From positions 1 through 64,000 of the forward strand of contig JADWQD010000021.1 in the NCBI GenBank assembly GCA_016110215.1: a DNA stretch of 64,000 bases, in the 5' to 3' direction. Position 1 is the first letter of the stretch. Each line of letters begins with the position of its first letter. Shown one piece after another: positions 1 through 11,885 of this stretch. Origin of the DNA: Capronia americana. Taxonomy: Eukaryota > Ascomycota > Eurotiomycetes > Chaetothyriales > Herpotrichiellaceae. The notes beneath the pieces are model-generated. The model did not search any database and was not told the origin of the DNA. It saw only the letters and a list, made by a program, of their open reading frames with translations. The position numbers and the translations under genes are program-made.

Positions 1-203
1 ATGTGTATATATATATCTTGAACATATTAACCGTGACATGTCTGTTTGTGTCTGTGTGCATGAGAACTGCAGAGCAAGAGAGTGAGACGTCGGCCATCAC
101 TCGATATAATGAGAAGCCACAGTTCGCCATATTAGATTACATGATTAAATCAACTCCAGTGGAACCAAAGCACGACGACAACGCCTCGCCACTACGGTCT
201 CTC
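1..203. other. Window edge, no gene seen
   Basis: This short stretch opens with an AT-rich run containing a small (TA)n tract and then holds the presumed 3' flank of the minus-strand gene that begins its stop codon at 204. I see no convincing coding sequence. Confidence 0.4.
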
Positions 204-1043
204 TCACTGCACGAGCGGCACCATCCATTCCTTCTGGAACCGCTTCTGACACTCCATGGCTTCCACCGTACTGCACGCCCTCTGGACGCGCGCCACAATC
301 TCCATGGCTAGAATCTCGGTCTCGCCGACAAACGTGATGGCCTCGCAGGGCTCCATGTTCATCCTGTTGGTCCACGTCTTCTGCGTCTTCAGACCCTTGG
401 CCTCGGTCTTCAGGAGTCGCAGGTTGACTTTCTTGGCGCCAGCAATGCCGCCGCCGATGCCGACCTTCAACATGACGACGTTGCCTCCCATTCTCTTGAG
501 TCTGCTGTCCCCGGCGTCGAGGAAGCGGTGCTCGATCACGTCGACGAACCAAGGCACGGCTCCCCGACCCTGCCCGCCTGGCGGCGAGGGGACAGCCCAC
601 CTTGTGAACACGACCAGCTTGTTGTTCTCCATCAGCTTGTTGGAGCTCCAGACGTTGACGCCCACGAGCCGGCGTTCCCAGCGCTTCGCACTCACGATGC
701 TGCCCCCGCCGGTGACGAGGCCCAAGCCGCTGAGGAACGCTTTCTGCCCGCCCGTGAGTTTCTTGTCCGGGTCCGCGTCGTCCATGGCCTTGATGTGGCT
801 TTCCTTGCGCTTCTGCGCGGCGGCCAGCAGCTCGTGCTGGCCCGCCGAGTGCAGTGGGAAGAGGGGGATGTGCGCCAGATGAAGGTACGCAGCTGTGTAA
901 CCGCCAGTCTGGCCCGCTTGTTGCGGAACGGCCTGGGCAGCGCGCGTGATGGCTGCGTCAAGGCGCTTGGTCGGCAGTTTGTTCAGGAATGACCATGGTG
1001 ATTGGTCCGACGCGGCGGTTGGGTCGAGCAAAGTATCGGCCAT
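204..1043 (-). CDS. Orphan 279-aa protein, function unknown
   Basis: An uninterrupted 279-codon frame starts at ATG 1043 and ends at 204. I do not recognise the family. The first 80 residues look helical and hydrophobic-patchy. A central part contains a Gly-rich stretch (LVTGGGS), followed by a beta-like segment with Trp residues (VNVWSSNKL, FTRWAVP, PWFVDVIEHRF). A second Gly-rich motif (VGIGGGIAGAKK) and a C-terminal helix rich in Glu, Arg and Cys follow. There is no signal peptide or clear membrane segment. It lies on the same strand as the NLR-like gene, 1.2 kb downstream of that gene's stop. The frame is fully open and GC-rich, and its composition looks coding, but it could be lineage-specific. 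A role linked to the NLR is possible only by position. Confidence 0.6.
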   Translation of the reverse strand: MADTLLDPTAASDQSPWSFLNKLPTKRLDAAITRAAQAVPQQAGQTGGYTAAYLHLAHIPLFPLHSAGQHELLAAAQKRKESHIKAMDDADPDKKLTGGQKAFLSGLGLVTGGGSIVSAKRWERRLVGVNVWSSNKLMENNKLVVFTRWAVPSPPGGQGRGAVPWFVDVIEHRFLDAGDSRLKRMGGNVVMLKVGIGGGIAGAKKVNLRLLKTEAKGLKTQKTWTNRMNMEPCEAITFVGETEILAMEIVARVQRACSTVEAMECQKRFQKEWMVPLVQ

Positions 1044-2273
1044 TGTTGAGTAGGGAGTCCGCGAGGATTGAGTCCGCGGAAGAGGTCGACCCTAGAAGTG
1101 AAGCGAGCCTCGGAAGGGAGGAAAGAGAGACAAGGGGAGCTCTTTATGGTTTATAGGGGCTCCCGACAGAAAGGAAGGCAAGGTTGAGTAGATGTTGTGA
1201 TGGACAGAGGAATTCGCCTTACGCTCGACTTCCGTTCTGATATGTATCTCAGACTGGTGCTTGCTGCAAGTTGCCGCCCCCAGACGGCCGAGGTGGCATC
1301 CTGCACGTCGACCGGCCTTTTGGGCAGCCCTCCCATGTCGGGCGGTTTGTAGCCCAAGCGATATAAACGAGCGTCGACATGGTGCGGTCTAGGCTAGGAG
1401 CGACCTACCTACAGCCGGCCCAAGGCTGCTTCGCCCGTGTGCATATGCATGTACCCTGGGTGTTTGTTCCGTCCTGTGGCTCGTGTTTTGCCGAAAGAAG
1501 CTCGCTTGGCTTGGGGACCATTCGTGTTCGTTTCAGCTGCCAAGGCTTCTGGCTGGAGGGCAGCCTCTCTCTGCCTCGTGAAGCTCGATTAAGCTTCCGA
1601 GTACGAGGCTCGTGCCGGTACATTACTGGACCTTGACGTCGGCTCGTAGGGCTGGAGTGTTTAGAGTCTGTGTTGAGCGACTATGCCAGTATTCTGTGTG
1701 TGTTTTGGACCTCATTCCTGGTTGGCGAGCGCCCAGGTTTGGTATCGGCAGCCCTGTGGCGATGTCTTTCATGATTGTAGGCCGGTAGAGGCTTCGAGCA
1801 GAAGTTCCTCGTGTTATCTTGTGGAATGAGAGCCGGATATAAGGTTGTATGTACAGCCTAGAGAAAGTCAAAATTGCCCATGTCTTTGCAGGACGGAACC
1901 AATGGCAGGTTAGAGGGTGCTTGAGGTTCTATTTTTGAGTCCTTCATTGTAAGGGCTAGGACGACGAGTCCAAGTTAGCTCTTCTCGTCGGGTTATGGTA
2001 ATAGCTCATGTCGGTGCACGTCCAGAACGAAAAGGGCAATCGAAGAGACGGGTATCTTTTTGGGGCCGCGGTGAGTTCTGGCAGCGCAAGATGAAGACGG
2101 AACAGAACAAGGGACCACGGCAGACATCCCCTCGGGTTCCGGGCGCGAGAGCAAAAGACATCGGTCAATCGTTAAGAGACTGGGGCAGTTCTCGTCTGGG
2201 TGTGGTTCGGCAGGGCAAGTCGCTTGAGTGTGCACTTCAGTCGCTGTACATCTCTGTTGGACTGGGTACAGAC
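1044..2273. other. Intergenic, 1.2 kb, no gene seen
   Basis: This stretch lies between the start of the 279-aa gene and the stop of the NLR-like gene. It presumably holds the promoter of the former and the 3' flank of the latter. Open frames here are short and lack family similarity or splice structure. I see no repeats or RNA genes. Confidence 0.4.
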
Positions 2274-5200
2274 TCATGCCTCGTCCACCAGGTTGGACAC
2301 CTGCAAAAGCATCTCCTCGATTTCACCAAATCCTCTGTACTTCGCCCAAGACAGTGCCGATTTACCGTCCTTGTCCTCCGCCTCCCTATCTGCACCGGCA
2401 TCCAACAGTAATCCCACCACCTCCTTGTGTCCCATTTCCGCTGCCCAAATGAGTGCTGTGGCATTTTCGTCTCGATCTCTCGCCTCTAATTTTGCTCCTG
2501 CTTGCAACAGCATCTTTACCACGGTGTCGGAGCCGCTCTTTGCCGCCGCAAGGAGTGGGGTCATACCCGAATCGTCAGCCCAATTTACATCCGCTCCGGC
2601 CTTGATCAGTCGGTCTACATTTGAGTCATATCCCCACCTTGAAGCCGTGAGCAAAGGGGTTGAGTTATCATTGTCCCTTGCTTCGTAACAGGCTCCGGCA
2701 TCCAGCAGTATCTCTACGACAGCATCATAGCCTTTTAAGGCTGCCAACCAGAGTGGCGTCCTGTCGTAGTCGTCCTTTGCCTCTGCATTAGCCCCCTTGT
2801 CCAACAGCAAACGTACCGTCTCCGTATGCCCATTCGTAGCCGCTAGGGTTAAAGGGGTCATGTTGTTGAACTTCTCCGGAGCTTCGATGTCTATGTTTTC
2901 GATGTCGAGCAAGAACCTGACGATTTTGTCGTGACCACGAGCGGCTGCTATTGCTAGTGGTGTGGCCTGCTGATTATTCCTGGGATTTACGTCCATTTTT
3001 TCGAGTTCGACCAGCCGCCTGACTACAACTTCTAGTCCTAGGAATGTCGCTACCATCAGGCCGTCGGTCAAGAAAAGGGACCGACCCGCGAGCCTGGGGT
3101 CCTGTATGTATAACCATAGCATGTTCCTGGTCCTTGGAGGTAGTGGATTGCAAAGGGTGGCTGCAGAAGCTATTAATTCATCGTCGAACAATATTCCCGC
3201 TTCGGCGAGGTGAGCGAACCAGTAGCGGGAGGAATAATCCATTAACGCCCCACCACCGGTTTTCTGTATGTCAGAGAGGAGGTACCAAATGGTTCTCTCA
3301 GCCAGAATCCGTTGTGACATCCGAAGGTCGAAGGATTTCTCCCAACCGACCTGACCGTCCTGGCGATCCGTTGAAGAAGATCCTTTCACCAAAAATTCTC
3401 TGGCTGTCTGATGAAGTAGATATATCCGACCATCTACAACGACCACAAAGAGCCCACAAAGGTCTCGAAGTGTGACTCGGAAACGGTCCTCTGGCTGCAG
3501 TTCTTTATCGATGTCACGGAATGTTTTGTGGGTTGGTTCAATCGCAAGTATCATAGCCATTTCGGCCAGTGACAGCGGTTCCTTCGCAGACAGGACGGCA
3601 TGGAGGAGGATCCGAGCCTTTGACTGATTGGAGCTTCTGTTCAAAATCTTGTTGTAAGCTTCATTCACGGTTTGAGGGATGCTGCTTGTCGCTCTTTCGA
3701 CGTTGCCCCTTGTAAACTCGTCGAGGTGCTCGATGACATCAAGGATGAGATGGGCCCAGAGATAGGTGCGTTGGGGGTTTGCCGTTAGTTGTTTTTCGAG
3801 AGAAGAAACCTCGTCCGATTCCAGGTCCCGGCGGCCAGCGATCTCTTTAATCCTGCTCTTAATAACAACATCTATTTCTTGGGATATCTGCTTCACCTCG
3901 GCCTCGTTTTCGCCGCTCAAATGGATGGATGGAAGACGCCTCTCCAGGTCGCGAAATAGGTGTCGGATGCTGCCGTAAGGTCTGCTTGTACATAAGAACT
4001 TCAAATCCCGATGCTTGGGTCCGTTCGAATACAAGTTACAGAGAGCGCCGATGAGCCTGCCGCGGTCGCTTTCTTGGCACTCGTCCAAAGCATCCAACAC
4101 ACAAACAATTTCACCTGCATCCTTGTCGGCGACAGCGTTGATGAAAATGTCCCACAAATCGTTAAATGATGCCGTGAACATGTGTCCATCCCTGTCGCTC
4201 TTTTCGAGAACCGAATCGCGCAGCAATCTTGGGTTTTCCATGAAAAGCTGACGAAGAATGGCACAGAGAGCATTTGCCGAGCTTTTCTGGTCAGGAAAGT
4301 CATCCTTGAAGAAGAAGTAGCAAGTAGTTCGTGTGCCAGATGTTGGGATGACCTGGTCCACCAGATACTTTGACAATACCGACTTTCCGGCGCCCGGGTC
4401 GGCTGTCACCCAGAGGATTCCAAGATCCTGGGTATCGTGCCAAGTCCTGAAGCGGTCGTGGCTTGTGAACCACTCGCACGTTCCGGGTTCGCGTTCTCGG
4501 TTCCTGTCCTTGCGGTCCTTGTAAGCACAGGTATAGAGTTTTCTGAAGAATTCCCTCAGTCTTCTGTCGTGGTCTGTCGTCTCTTGCCAAACGCGTTGCC
4601 GAGCTTGAGCCTCTTCCATCTTTCCGAACCATTGTTTCATCTGCACAGAATCAATGTCACTGGTGAATTTCCTGGCTTGTGTCTCGGACCCTTCAATATC
4701 TTTCAAGAGCCCAGTCCACATGCCTTGCCCTGTCATACCCTTCCACGTTTGGACTATCCACCAATGCCGCAGATGACAAACCGCACGAGCTTGGAATTCG
4801 AGAATCTGCGAGTACAGGTCTGTCAAAGTCGATTCAAATTCGTGTTGGAATTTTGCCGCTTCCTGCGGGTTTAGGATGGAAAGACGTGCGTTTGACCGGT
4901 AGAGTTTCTCCATGACAGGAAGGCGGCAAATTAATGTGGAAGTGGTGTGCAGGCCTTCAACAATGGCGGACTCTTGCTCTTTGGCGGTGACGAGGAGCTA
5001 TGGACAAATGAGCACATCTGATCTGAGTTATCTAGCGAATTTCTGAAAGGTATTGTGCACACACTCACCGTGAGAATCACCGTTGCTCCCGCACACGCAA
5101 GAGCTGCTGGCGGGCATGAAGAGGCTGCGGCATTGACAAGGTCTTTGACTGATAAAATGGCTTTGAAAGACCTTTGGAACAGATCTGCCACATCTCTTGT

Positions 5201-5638
5201 ATACTCTCCGACTTGGAATTTCCACTTCTTGTCCTCCAGTTCCTTTGTTTCAACATCGATGAGCTGGCACAGCTGTTTGTGTCGATCATGGCCGTCGGTG
5301 GGCTCGAGCTTCGAATCCAGCCGCTGTCCCAGGATTTCCAAGTAATCTTCGAACACTTTCTTCTTCACCGGGTCGCATTTTAATGATTCTTCAGCTCTTG
5401 CCCACAGATCGTCAGTTGTCTGAAGCGGTGGCACCGGGGTTGCTTGCCTAGCCACGGGAGCGGCCAAGCCAGAACCATCAGGCGAAGATACTTGTCGTTG
5501 TTCCGCATCGGTTCCGGATTTAAAAAGGCGGAGGCTGAGTCTTGATGGGCTTTTGAACTTCGACCTCGACTTTGAATTCTCGGTTTGGCTGCCTCCAGAC
5601 CGGGATCCAGGTATCTTCAGCCTGTCCAACATCGGCAT
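2274..5638 (-). CDS. NLR-like STAND protein: NACHT_N-NACHT-ankyrin
   Basis: I read two exons, 5638-5069 and 4997-2274, with a GT-AG intron at 5068-4998, giving 1097 aa. Residues 1-75 are Ser/Arg/Pro-rich and look disordered. Residues about 75-310 match the fungal NACHT_N (NWD) N-terminal domain, including PPAALACAGATVILT. A NACHT NTPase follows, with the P-loop DPGAGKS near residue 393, a Walker B-like VLDALDE near 492 and the conserved CTSRPY segment. A helical region leads into about seven ankyrin repeats (about 840-1090), seen as TPLxxAAxxGH...LLLxxGA units. In this family NACHT drives nucleotide-controlled oligomerisation and the repeats sense a ligand. Fungal members are linked to non-self recognition and programmed cell death. 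All NTPase motifs appear intact. The ligand and effector are unknown. Confidence 0.9.
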
Positions 5639-6180
5639 CTTGCCCTCAAGGCAACTCGGCAGGGCACTGCACTCTAGCCGCTAGATTGAATGCGTAACCG
5701 AGCACTGTGCAAGACAGAGCAATCGATATGGGCCTCATCAGCAATAGCTTTGATCCCATCAGGCTGAAGAATACGTGGCATGGCGGGGCAAATCCAGCCT
5801 GGTCACTGATTGGGTCAGGGCGACTCGAGTCTCCCCGGGCAGCTGTGAGTCCTTCTACCACCTTATACACCAAGGCCAGATCTCTGATATTGGAATCAAG
5901 TCTGGCATGCTGGCGGTCTGCTGCAAACACCGACCGAGAACTCGGCACGTTTAAACGCTGAGCTTCAAGATCGCTGATTGGGCAAGCGTCTACAATGGCG
6001 AGGCTGAGGCGAGGCTGACGCCAAGATGAGATGACGTCGCCTCAGATCCACCCTTGAAACCCGCCCCGCCGATCGCCAACCTCGTGCGCCCGCAGCCTCG
6101 AGGTTCAGCTGTCTCACTGAAAATAGCAGAAAGCTGTTGTAACCTGCGTGCCTGCTTCCGGTCATGCGAATGCGCACGGC
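5639..6180. promoter_or_regulatory. Divergent promoter region between the NLR and sro7 genes
   Basis: About 540 bp separate the two start codons, which face away from each other. It therefore must contain the 5' untranslated regions and promoters of both genes. I can name no specific operator with confidence. Open frames here are short and look spurious. Confidence 0.5.
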
Positions 6181-9100
6181 ATGGCACACTTCCTTCGGGG
6201 CAAGCAGGCTGGCGTCCAAGGGGACTTGTCGGCAGGTGTCACGCCAGAGGCTTTCATGCTAGACGATGTATGCCCTCCCCGTGCTGCAGCTGCAACCGCA
6301 CAAGAGAGACTGACCGCTTCCCCAGTTCGCCCGGTACGGGATTAATTCGCAGATATCTGTCCTTGCCTATAACGCGGTGCAATCCCTCCTCGCCGTCGGT
6401 ACCAACGAATCCCCATTCGGGCCCGGCATCGTCTATGTCTTCGGCCAGAAACGGGTCTGCGTGACATTTACTCCTCCGCGACGCTCCTCCATACGAGATA
6501 TTCAGTTTTGCGCCGACAGACTCATCATACTGGACAGCAAGAATGATGTCAGTGTCTTCAACCTCGAATCGAAGCATTTACAGGCCAACTATGCGCCTCC
6601 TGGCCATGTCACTGCCATCCTCACCGATCCGAGTCTAGACTACGTTTTCTCTGGATTGCAAAATGGTGGGTGGCGCCAAGGCAGGATTGACAAGCGAGAA
6701 AAGCGAGGCTGACAACACGGCAGGAGATATCGTGGCATTTGACCTCGATCGCGAGAATATAACGGCCTTCAAGATCCCAAATCTCTGGCGCGAGCGGAAT
6801 CCCAGAGCGCGGGTATTGCCAATAGTGTCGATGCAGTTCCACCCTAAGGATATTGGCACACTGCTCATCGGGTATTCCGAAGGCGCCGTCATCTATTCGT
6901 TCAAGCAGAACAAGGCTCTCAAGTTCTTCCAGTATGAACTTCCCCGTGGTGCTCGTGGCGGAGACGCAGATCCTGCGACCACAAACACAGTGCGGTACCC
7001 TCGTCTGACACGCGCTCTGTGGCATCCAACCGGCACATTCATACTGACAGCCCATGACGACTCGAGCTTGGTCTTCTGGGATCCTCGCGATGGCAGGGTT
7101 GTTCATGCCCGGACCATCGAGGACACGGACGTCAATGTACCGGGAGCAGGATCATCGCGTCAAGAACTTCCTAGAAGCCCCATTACTCCTGTGAGCCCGA
7201 GCTTCGGAAGTGCTGTCAAGGAGCCCTACTTCCACATAGCATGGTGCTCGAAACAGAATCCCGATGACACAGGTCTGCTTCTGGCTGGTGGTTCTTCGAC
7301 GACAAATCCGACTCGGGGTCTGACATTCATTGAACTCGGGCCGACGCCGAACTATCAGACATCGACTTGGGATTTCCTGGCAAGCCACTTTCGAAATCCC
7401 AAACGAATACACGTCCTCCCGACCCCGGCTACCGCCTCAATCAACACATTCCTTCCGATTCCCCGGTCGTCTCCCCATTTCACCGGCTCTCACGACCCTA
7501 TCGCAGTCATAACCGTACTGTCGTCTGGCGAAGTCATCACGCTCAGCTTCCCATCTGGACACCCCATTACACCTACCAATCAACTCCACGTCTCTTTGTC
7601 ATTCGTGCACCCATTTGTGACCAAAACAGCCCTGGCGTTCGTTGACCGGACCAGATGGCTCGGCATGCGTGAAGTTCGCCAACATGGTCCACACTTCTTG
7701 ACGGGTGGTGCGGAGGGAATAAAACCTCTCAAGCGGCACGAAAACAGAAACGTCGTTCAAGCAGCACATGCTGATGGCACCATTCGAATATGGGATGCTG
7801 GGCATGGCGATGTTATTGAGAACCCGGGCGTAATTCAGGTGGACTTGGGCAGGGCTGTAGGTCGTTGGGACGAGCTCGAAGTGACGCAGATGAGCATGTC
7901 AGGAGCGACAGGAGAGCTATCGGTGGGGTTGAAGTCAGGCGAACTAGTCGTCTTCCGGCTCAACCGGAATCAGTTTGCAGGACATCCTCCTTCAGCTCCA
8001 GGCCCAAACGAAGGACCGGGAAAAATGCAAGATATCAGCAAACGAGCAGACCCAGGCCTAAAAGAGGGCCTGTTACCACTAACCATGACAAATGACCAGC
8101 AAGGCCCGATCACCGCTCTACAGCATGCGGATGTTGGCTTTGTGGCTGCAGGTTATGCGGCAGGTGGAGTGAGTATAGTTGATCTTCGAGGTCCAGCTAT
8201 CATCCATACTGCTGTATTGTCTGAAATCGTCGCCGGCAGTCATCGTCGTGGTAGTATCAGGCGATCGGCTGCCGCCGCCCCGTCATCGGAATATCCTACG
8301 GTCATGGAGTTCGGGATCTTGACCCTGGATGGCGACGGTGAGTGCTTTTGATGATGTGTTCCGGAACGTACTGACCGCGACAGACTACTCCTCACTCGCC
8401 CTCTTTGTTGGCACGTCTCGCGGTCGAGTTGCTACTTTCAAGATCCTGCCATCCCCGACCGGCCGATACTCTGCTCAGTTTGCAGGCGTGGCAAAAATCT
8501 CCGACGACCGAGTCATCTCGCTGTGTCCAATCGACTCTCGTACAGGTGCCCCAGCATATGCTTCCGGCCACGCAATGGGCGGGTTGCAGTCCGGTCGCAA
8601 GGTCGATGGTGTTCTTGTGGCAGTGACGGTCTCATCAGCCCATATCTTCCGCCCCGCATCTGCAAAGGGCGCCTCCAAGTCGTTCGACAACTACTTCTGC
8701 GACTCGGCCACAGTCGCTCGCTACGAAGACCGTGGCTATGTGCTCGTTGGCCTCTTCGGCGACGGCGCCGCCCGAGCATTCTCTATCCCCGCGCTGAAAG
8801 AAATCGCAAACACGAGGGTAAACCATCTGCTGGACACGAAACGGTTCAGTGACGCAATCATTACTCCTACTGGTGATATACTAGGCTGGGCCGGACCAAG
8901 CGAACTTGCCATAGTTAATGTCTTTGGCTGCGGCACGTCCCTCCCACCTAGCACAGATCGTCTATACGATGCTACGAAAACCATCCCTCCTCGACCTACC
9001 ATCAGTAACCTGCAATGGATCGCCGGCACCCAATACATTACACCCTCAGACATGGACATGCTGATCGGAGGCCCCGACCGACCACCTTCTAAGAGAATGT

Positions 9101-9378
9101 TGGCCGAGATGCGTGCCGCTCAGGAAGCCGAGTTTGAACGACAGCGTGAAGCAGCACGCACGGGCCGAGCGCCGAAACCGGACCAAAACCAAGAAGGCTA
9201 CTGGGCATACATGCAACGACAGATTCAAGAGAGGACAGAGAACCTGGGCCTGGCCGGGGATAGTCTCGACAGGGCTGCTGAGAGTAGTTCCAGTTGGAGC
9301 GATGGGGTGGACAAGTTTGTGGCCAAGCAGAAGCGGGCGGCGGCATTGGGGTTCATTGGCAGTAAATTTGGGTTATAA
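6181..9378 (+). CDS. sro7: Sro7/Lgl-type WD40 exocytosis protein (tomosyn-related)
   Basis: I read four exons: 6181-6267, 6326-6665, 6724-8337 and 8384-9378. The three introns are GT-AG, 46-58 nt long, and keep frame for a 1011-aa product. The family binds the exocytic Rab Sec4, the exocyst subunit Exo84 and the t-SNARE Sec9 at sites of polarised secretion. Recognition rests on the N-terminus MAHFLRGKQAGVQGDLSAG, the segment LAVGTNESPFG, and FKIPNLWRERNPRARVLPI with the following Lgl signature blocks. WD40-like blades run through most of the protein (two seven-bladed propellers in known structures). The C-terminal tail ending FVAKQKRAAALGFIGSKFGL resembles the degenerate R-SNARE-like tail of Lgl proteins. 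The 29-codon first exon was chosen because it restores the conserved N-terminus. The length is normal for the family. Confidence 0.9.
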
Positions 9379-10661
9379 AAATCGAGTGGTCAGAGGGACA
9401 CATTATGATCAAATGAGTACACGGCGAATTGGTGGGTGTGGATAGAAGTGGATCAGACGGTACGTCGAAATCAGCTTGTTATTCCGATAAACTGGAAACT
9501 GTCGTGGACGTCTATGATGGAGTTAGTCGTCGCATTCCGTGCTGTGGCCTCTTCACTGAAGCTAGTATCGCAGGTTGTCGCTTCACCTTTACTCATTGCT
9601 GGAGCCGTAGCTCTCGGCTTTCGGAGGCGTTACTTGTTGTGCTTCTAGACAGCAAGACTTCCATTGTGCTCGCTAGGACTTGTTGGCTTTCCGATCGCAG
9701 GATCTCAAATTCTCACTGCGCCGTCAATAGATGCCCGCCAAGGTTCGCCCAGTTGCATATGACAAGAACGCCGAGGGTACCAGACAGTACTGAGTCCTTA
9801 CTTGCCCAATTTCATCTGACCTGCTATTTTCTTTGTCGAGGCAAGGCTGGGAGAAGCGAAGTCGACCGATCATTAGACAAAGAACGCCCCGGCCAAGGAG
9901 ACATGGGAGAGGAGGAGGTCCAAGCGTCTTTCGACAACAATGCCCTATTGTCAACTGTATGGCGGCGCATCTTCCAGAAGGTGGTCCGATGACACCATCA
10001 CCGTCACCTCAGCATTGTTCTCTTATGCAAACGGCGGTGCCTGTGCAATGGACGACGACGAATAAGGTTGGCGCGGAAGGTCGAGGAGAATAGAAGGACA
10101 GTCGACATGACGAGGGCCGGCCAGTTAACAGATCCATTGGCCAGGTCAAGTCGGGGGCGTTACGAGGATGAATGGACGACACGGCCATTGTATGGACACA
10201 GTACACCTGTGCGTCTTTCATTGTTCATTTATTCCTGCTGTCTCGAACGGGTGCCGGATTCGGCAGTCTTCCCTCGGTGGGTTCACGGGTTTGTTGGGTC
10301 TCATTTCATCGCATTGCTTCATGTCAGTTCACTTCACTTCGATGCTTTGTCCGATCGTTCGTTCGCTCGCTCCATCTTGCCTGTCTGCCACGCTGGACTT
10401 GGAACTGAGTGAAGGGATCGAGGTCGCTTGTTTCACTCTGACATTCTCTCTTGCGGTCACTCCCACTCCCACTCTCGTTCACGTCACCTCGTGGCTACCG
10501 TTTGAGGCTCGGGGTAAAAGCAACCATTCTAGCGAGCAAACCCTTCCTCCAAGTCAAGCTCCTGTAGCCAGATCAGATCAGATCAGATCAAATCACCTCA
10601 GGTCAGACCCCGAGACTCGGTATCCCAGCCCGCTTAAACATCAATCACTCAAACAACCATC
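9379..10661. other. Intergenic, 1.3 kb
   Basis: This is the 3' flank of sro7 and the upstream region of the next plus-strand gene. The only structure I see is a pyrimidine-rich segment and a short GATCA tandem repeat close to the start codon at 10662. No coding frame here is convincing. Confidence 0.4.
10571..10590. repeat. Short tandem repeat (GATCA)4
   Basis: Four perfect GATCA units in tandem lie about 70 bp upstream of the ATG at 10662, probably inside the 5' untranslated region. No function can be assigned. Confidence 0.7.
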
Positions 10662-11651
10662 ATGGAGAACAAAATGAAGAAACTGGTCCGCCAGCTATCG
10701 ACTCGCGCAAAAGCACCACGCCCTACCGTCGCGACCGGTCCTAGGTCCCCCAACAACGAGGCCGAGTCTCCGCGGAAGAGTTCGCTCACGAGCCCCATCC
10801 CGCCCAACACGGTGATTCACTTCCCGAAATGTCCACACACCACACCCCCGACGCCTCGACCTGCATGCATGCCCTCGGTGTTGAGGACCCAAATCATCGT
10901 CGGGACGTCTTTTCCAGCCGTGGCGGAGTTGGCGACAGGCGTGGAGGACCTCGAGGTCACGGACTCGAGTCATCCACCAGCGGCATCTGCATCGGCTTCA
11001 GAATCCAGGGAAGCCATTGTACCCGCTGGAATAGACGGGCCTGACCAGGACGAGGACGAGGACGAGGATGTGCATGCGCGTGAGCGTGAGCGCGAGCGTG
11101 AGCGTGATCTCGAAAGCACATCTCCGACCACACCCACCGCCACGGCGGAAGAAAGTAAGAGCGTCCAAATCAAAAAATACTTGTCCACCCCGGCGCGCTG
11201 TCTCGACTGTTCCCTCTCCCTGGCGCGCGAACGCGAAGCCTACACTCGCGACTTCAGCGCCGCGAGACTACGCGAGTGCGAACTCCGGCTCGTGGAGCTG
11301 AGCTCCGCGGCCAAAGCGGTCTGCCAGGTCGCGCGGATCAAGAACGCGGAACCCGGCCGATCGGACGGCCATCTCCTCAAAGAGGACGTCGCGGTGCTGG
11401 ACAAGATCGAGGCCGAGGAGGCGGTCTTGCGCGAGGAAATGGCCGATCAGAGGGCCCGGGTCGAGAGGGAGGTGCAGGAAATTTGGGCCGACGTGCAGCG
11501 CGAGTGGGAGGGCGGCATTCGTGAGATTGTGCGAGGTGATGGCACGGGCGAGGCGGAGGAGAAGTGTGTGTTTGTGGTGCGTCGAGGGGAGGCCACAGAG
11601 GAGGAAGAGCCGCTTGGACTACAGGTGCAGTGGGTTCCGAATGAGGGTTGA
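10662..11651 (+). CDS. Orphan charged protein, 329 aa, partly disordered
   Basis: A single open frame starts at ATG 10662 in a good context (accATCATGG-like). I do not recognise a family. Residues 1-125 are basic then Ser/Pro-rich and look disordered. Around residues 126-146 an acidic DE repeat passes directly into an RE repeat (DEDEDEDEDV then ARERERERER), encoded by GAGGAC and GAGCGT tandem codons. Residues about 165-300 are strongly helical and heptad-like, rich in Glu, Arg and Ala, with one CLDC motif, suggesting a coiled coil. The C-terminus is acidic. The protein could be a cytoplasmic or nuclear scaffold, but that is inference. It is probably restricted to close relatives. Confidence 0.6.
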   Translation: MENKMKKLVRQLSTRAKAPRPTVATGPRSPNNEAESPRKSSLTSPIPPNTVIHFPKCPHTTPPTPRPACMPSVLRTQIIVGTSFPAVAELATGVEDLEVTDSSHPPAASASASESREAIVPAGIDGPDQDEDEDEDVHARERERERERDLESTSPTTPTATAEESKSVQIKKYLSTPARCLDCSLSLAREREAYTRDFSAARLRECELRLVELSSAAKAVCQVARIKNAEPGRSDGHLLKEDVAVLDKIEAEEAVLREEMADQRARVEREVQEIWADVQREWEGGIREIVRGDGTGEAEEKCVFVVRRGEATEEEEPLGLQVQWVPNEG

Positions 11652-11885
11652 AGGGGGTGACTGAGGGGGTGTCGATTAATACTAGTCCCTCATATCATAT
11701 TATATGCACTGTATCGGTGCTGGAGTTGTTAGTGGTTGACATAGAACGGCAGGGTACTTCTAAGGACTTCATGCAGATACATATTGCATAGGAGTGGCAT
11801 TCTACATAGAAATAGAAACGATTCATTACTCTAATCCTCATGTCCTCATGTCCTCATACTCGACTCTTGAAATGGTCTTGCGCTC

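Noticed and set aside
256..882. A 208-codon plus-strand frame opposite the 279-aa gene.
   Set aside because: It is the complement of the longer minus-strand gene. It has no start context or domain, and the minus-strand frame is longer and better.
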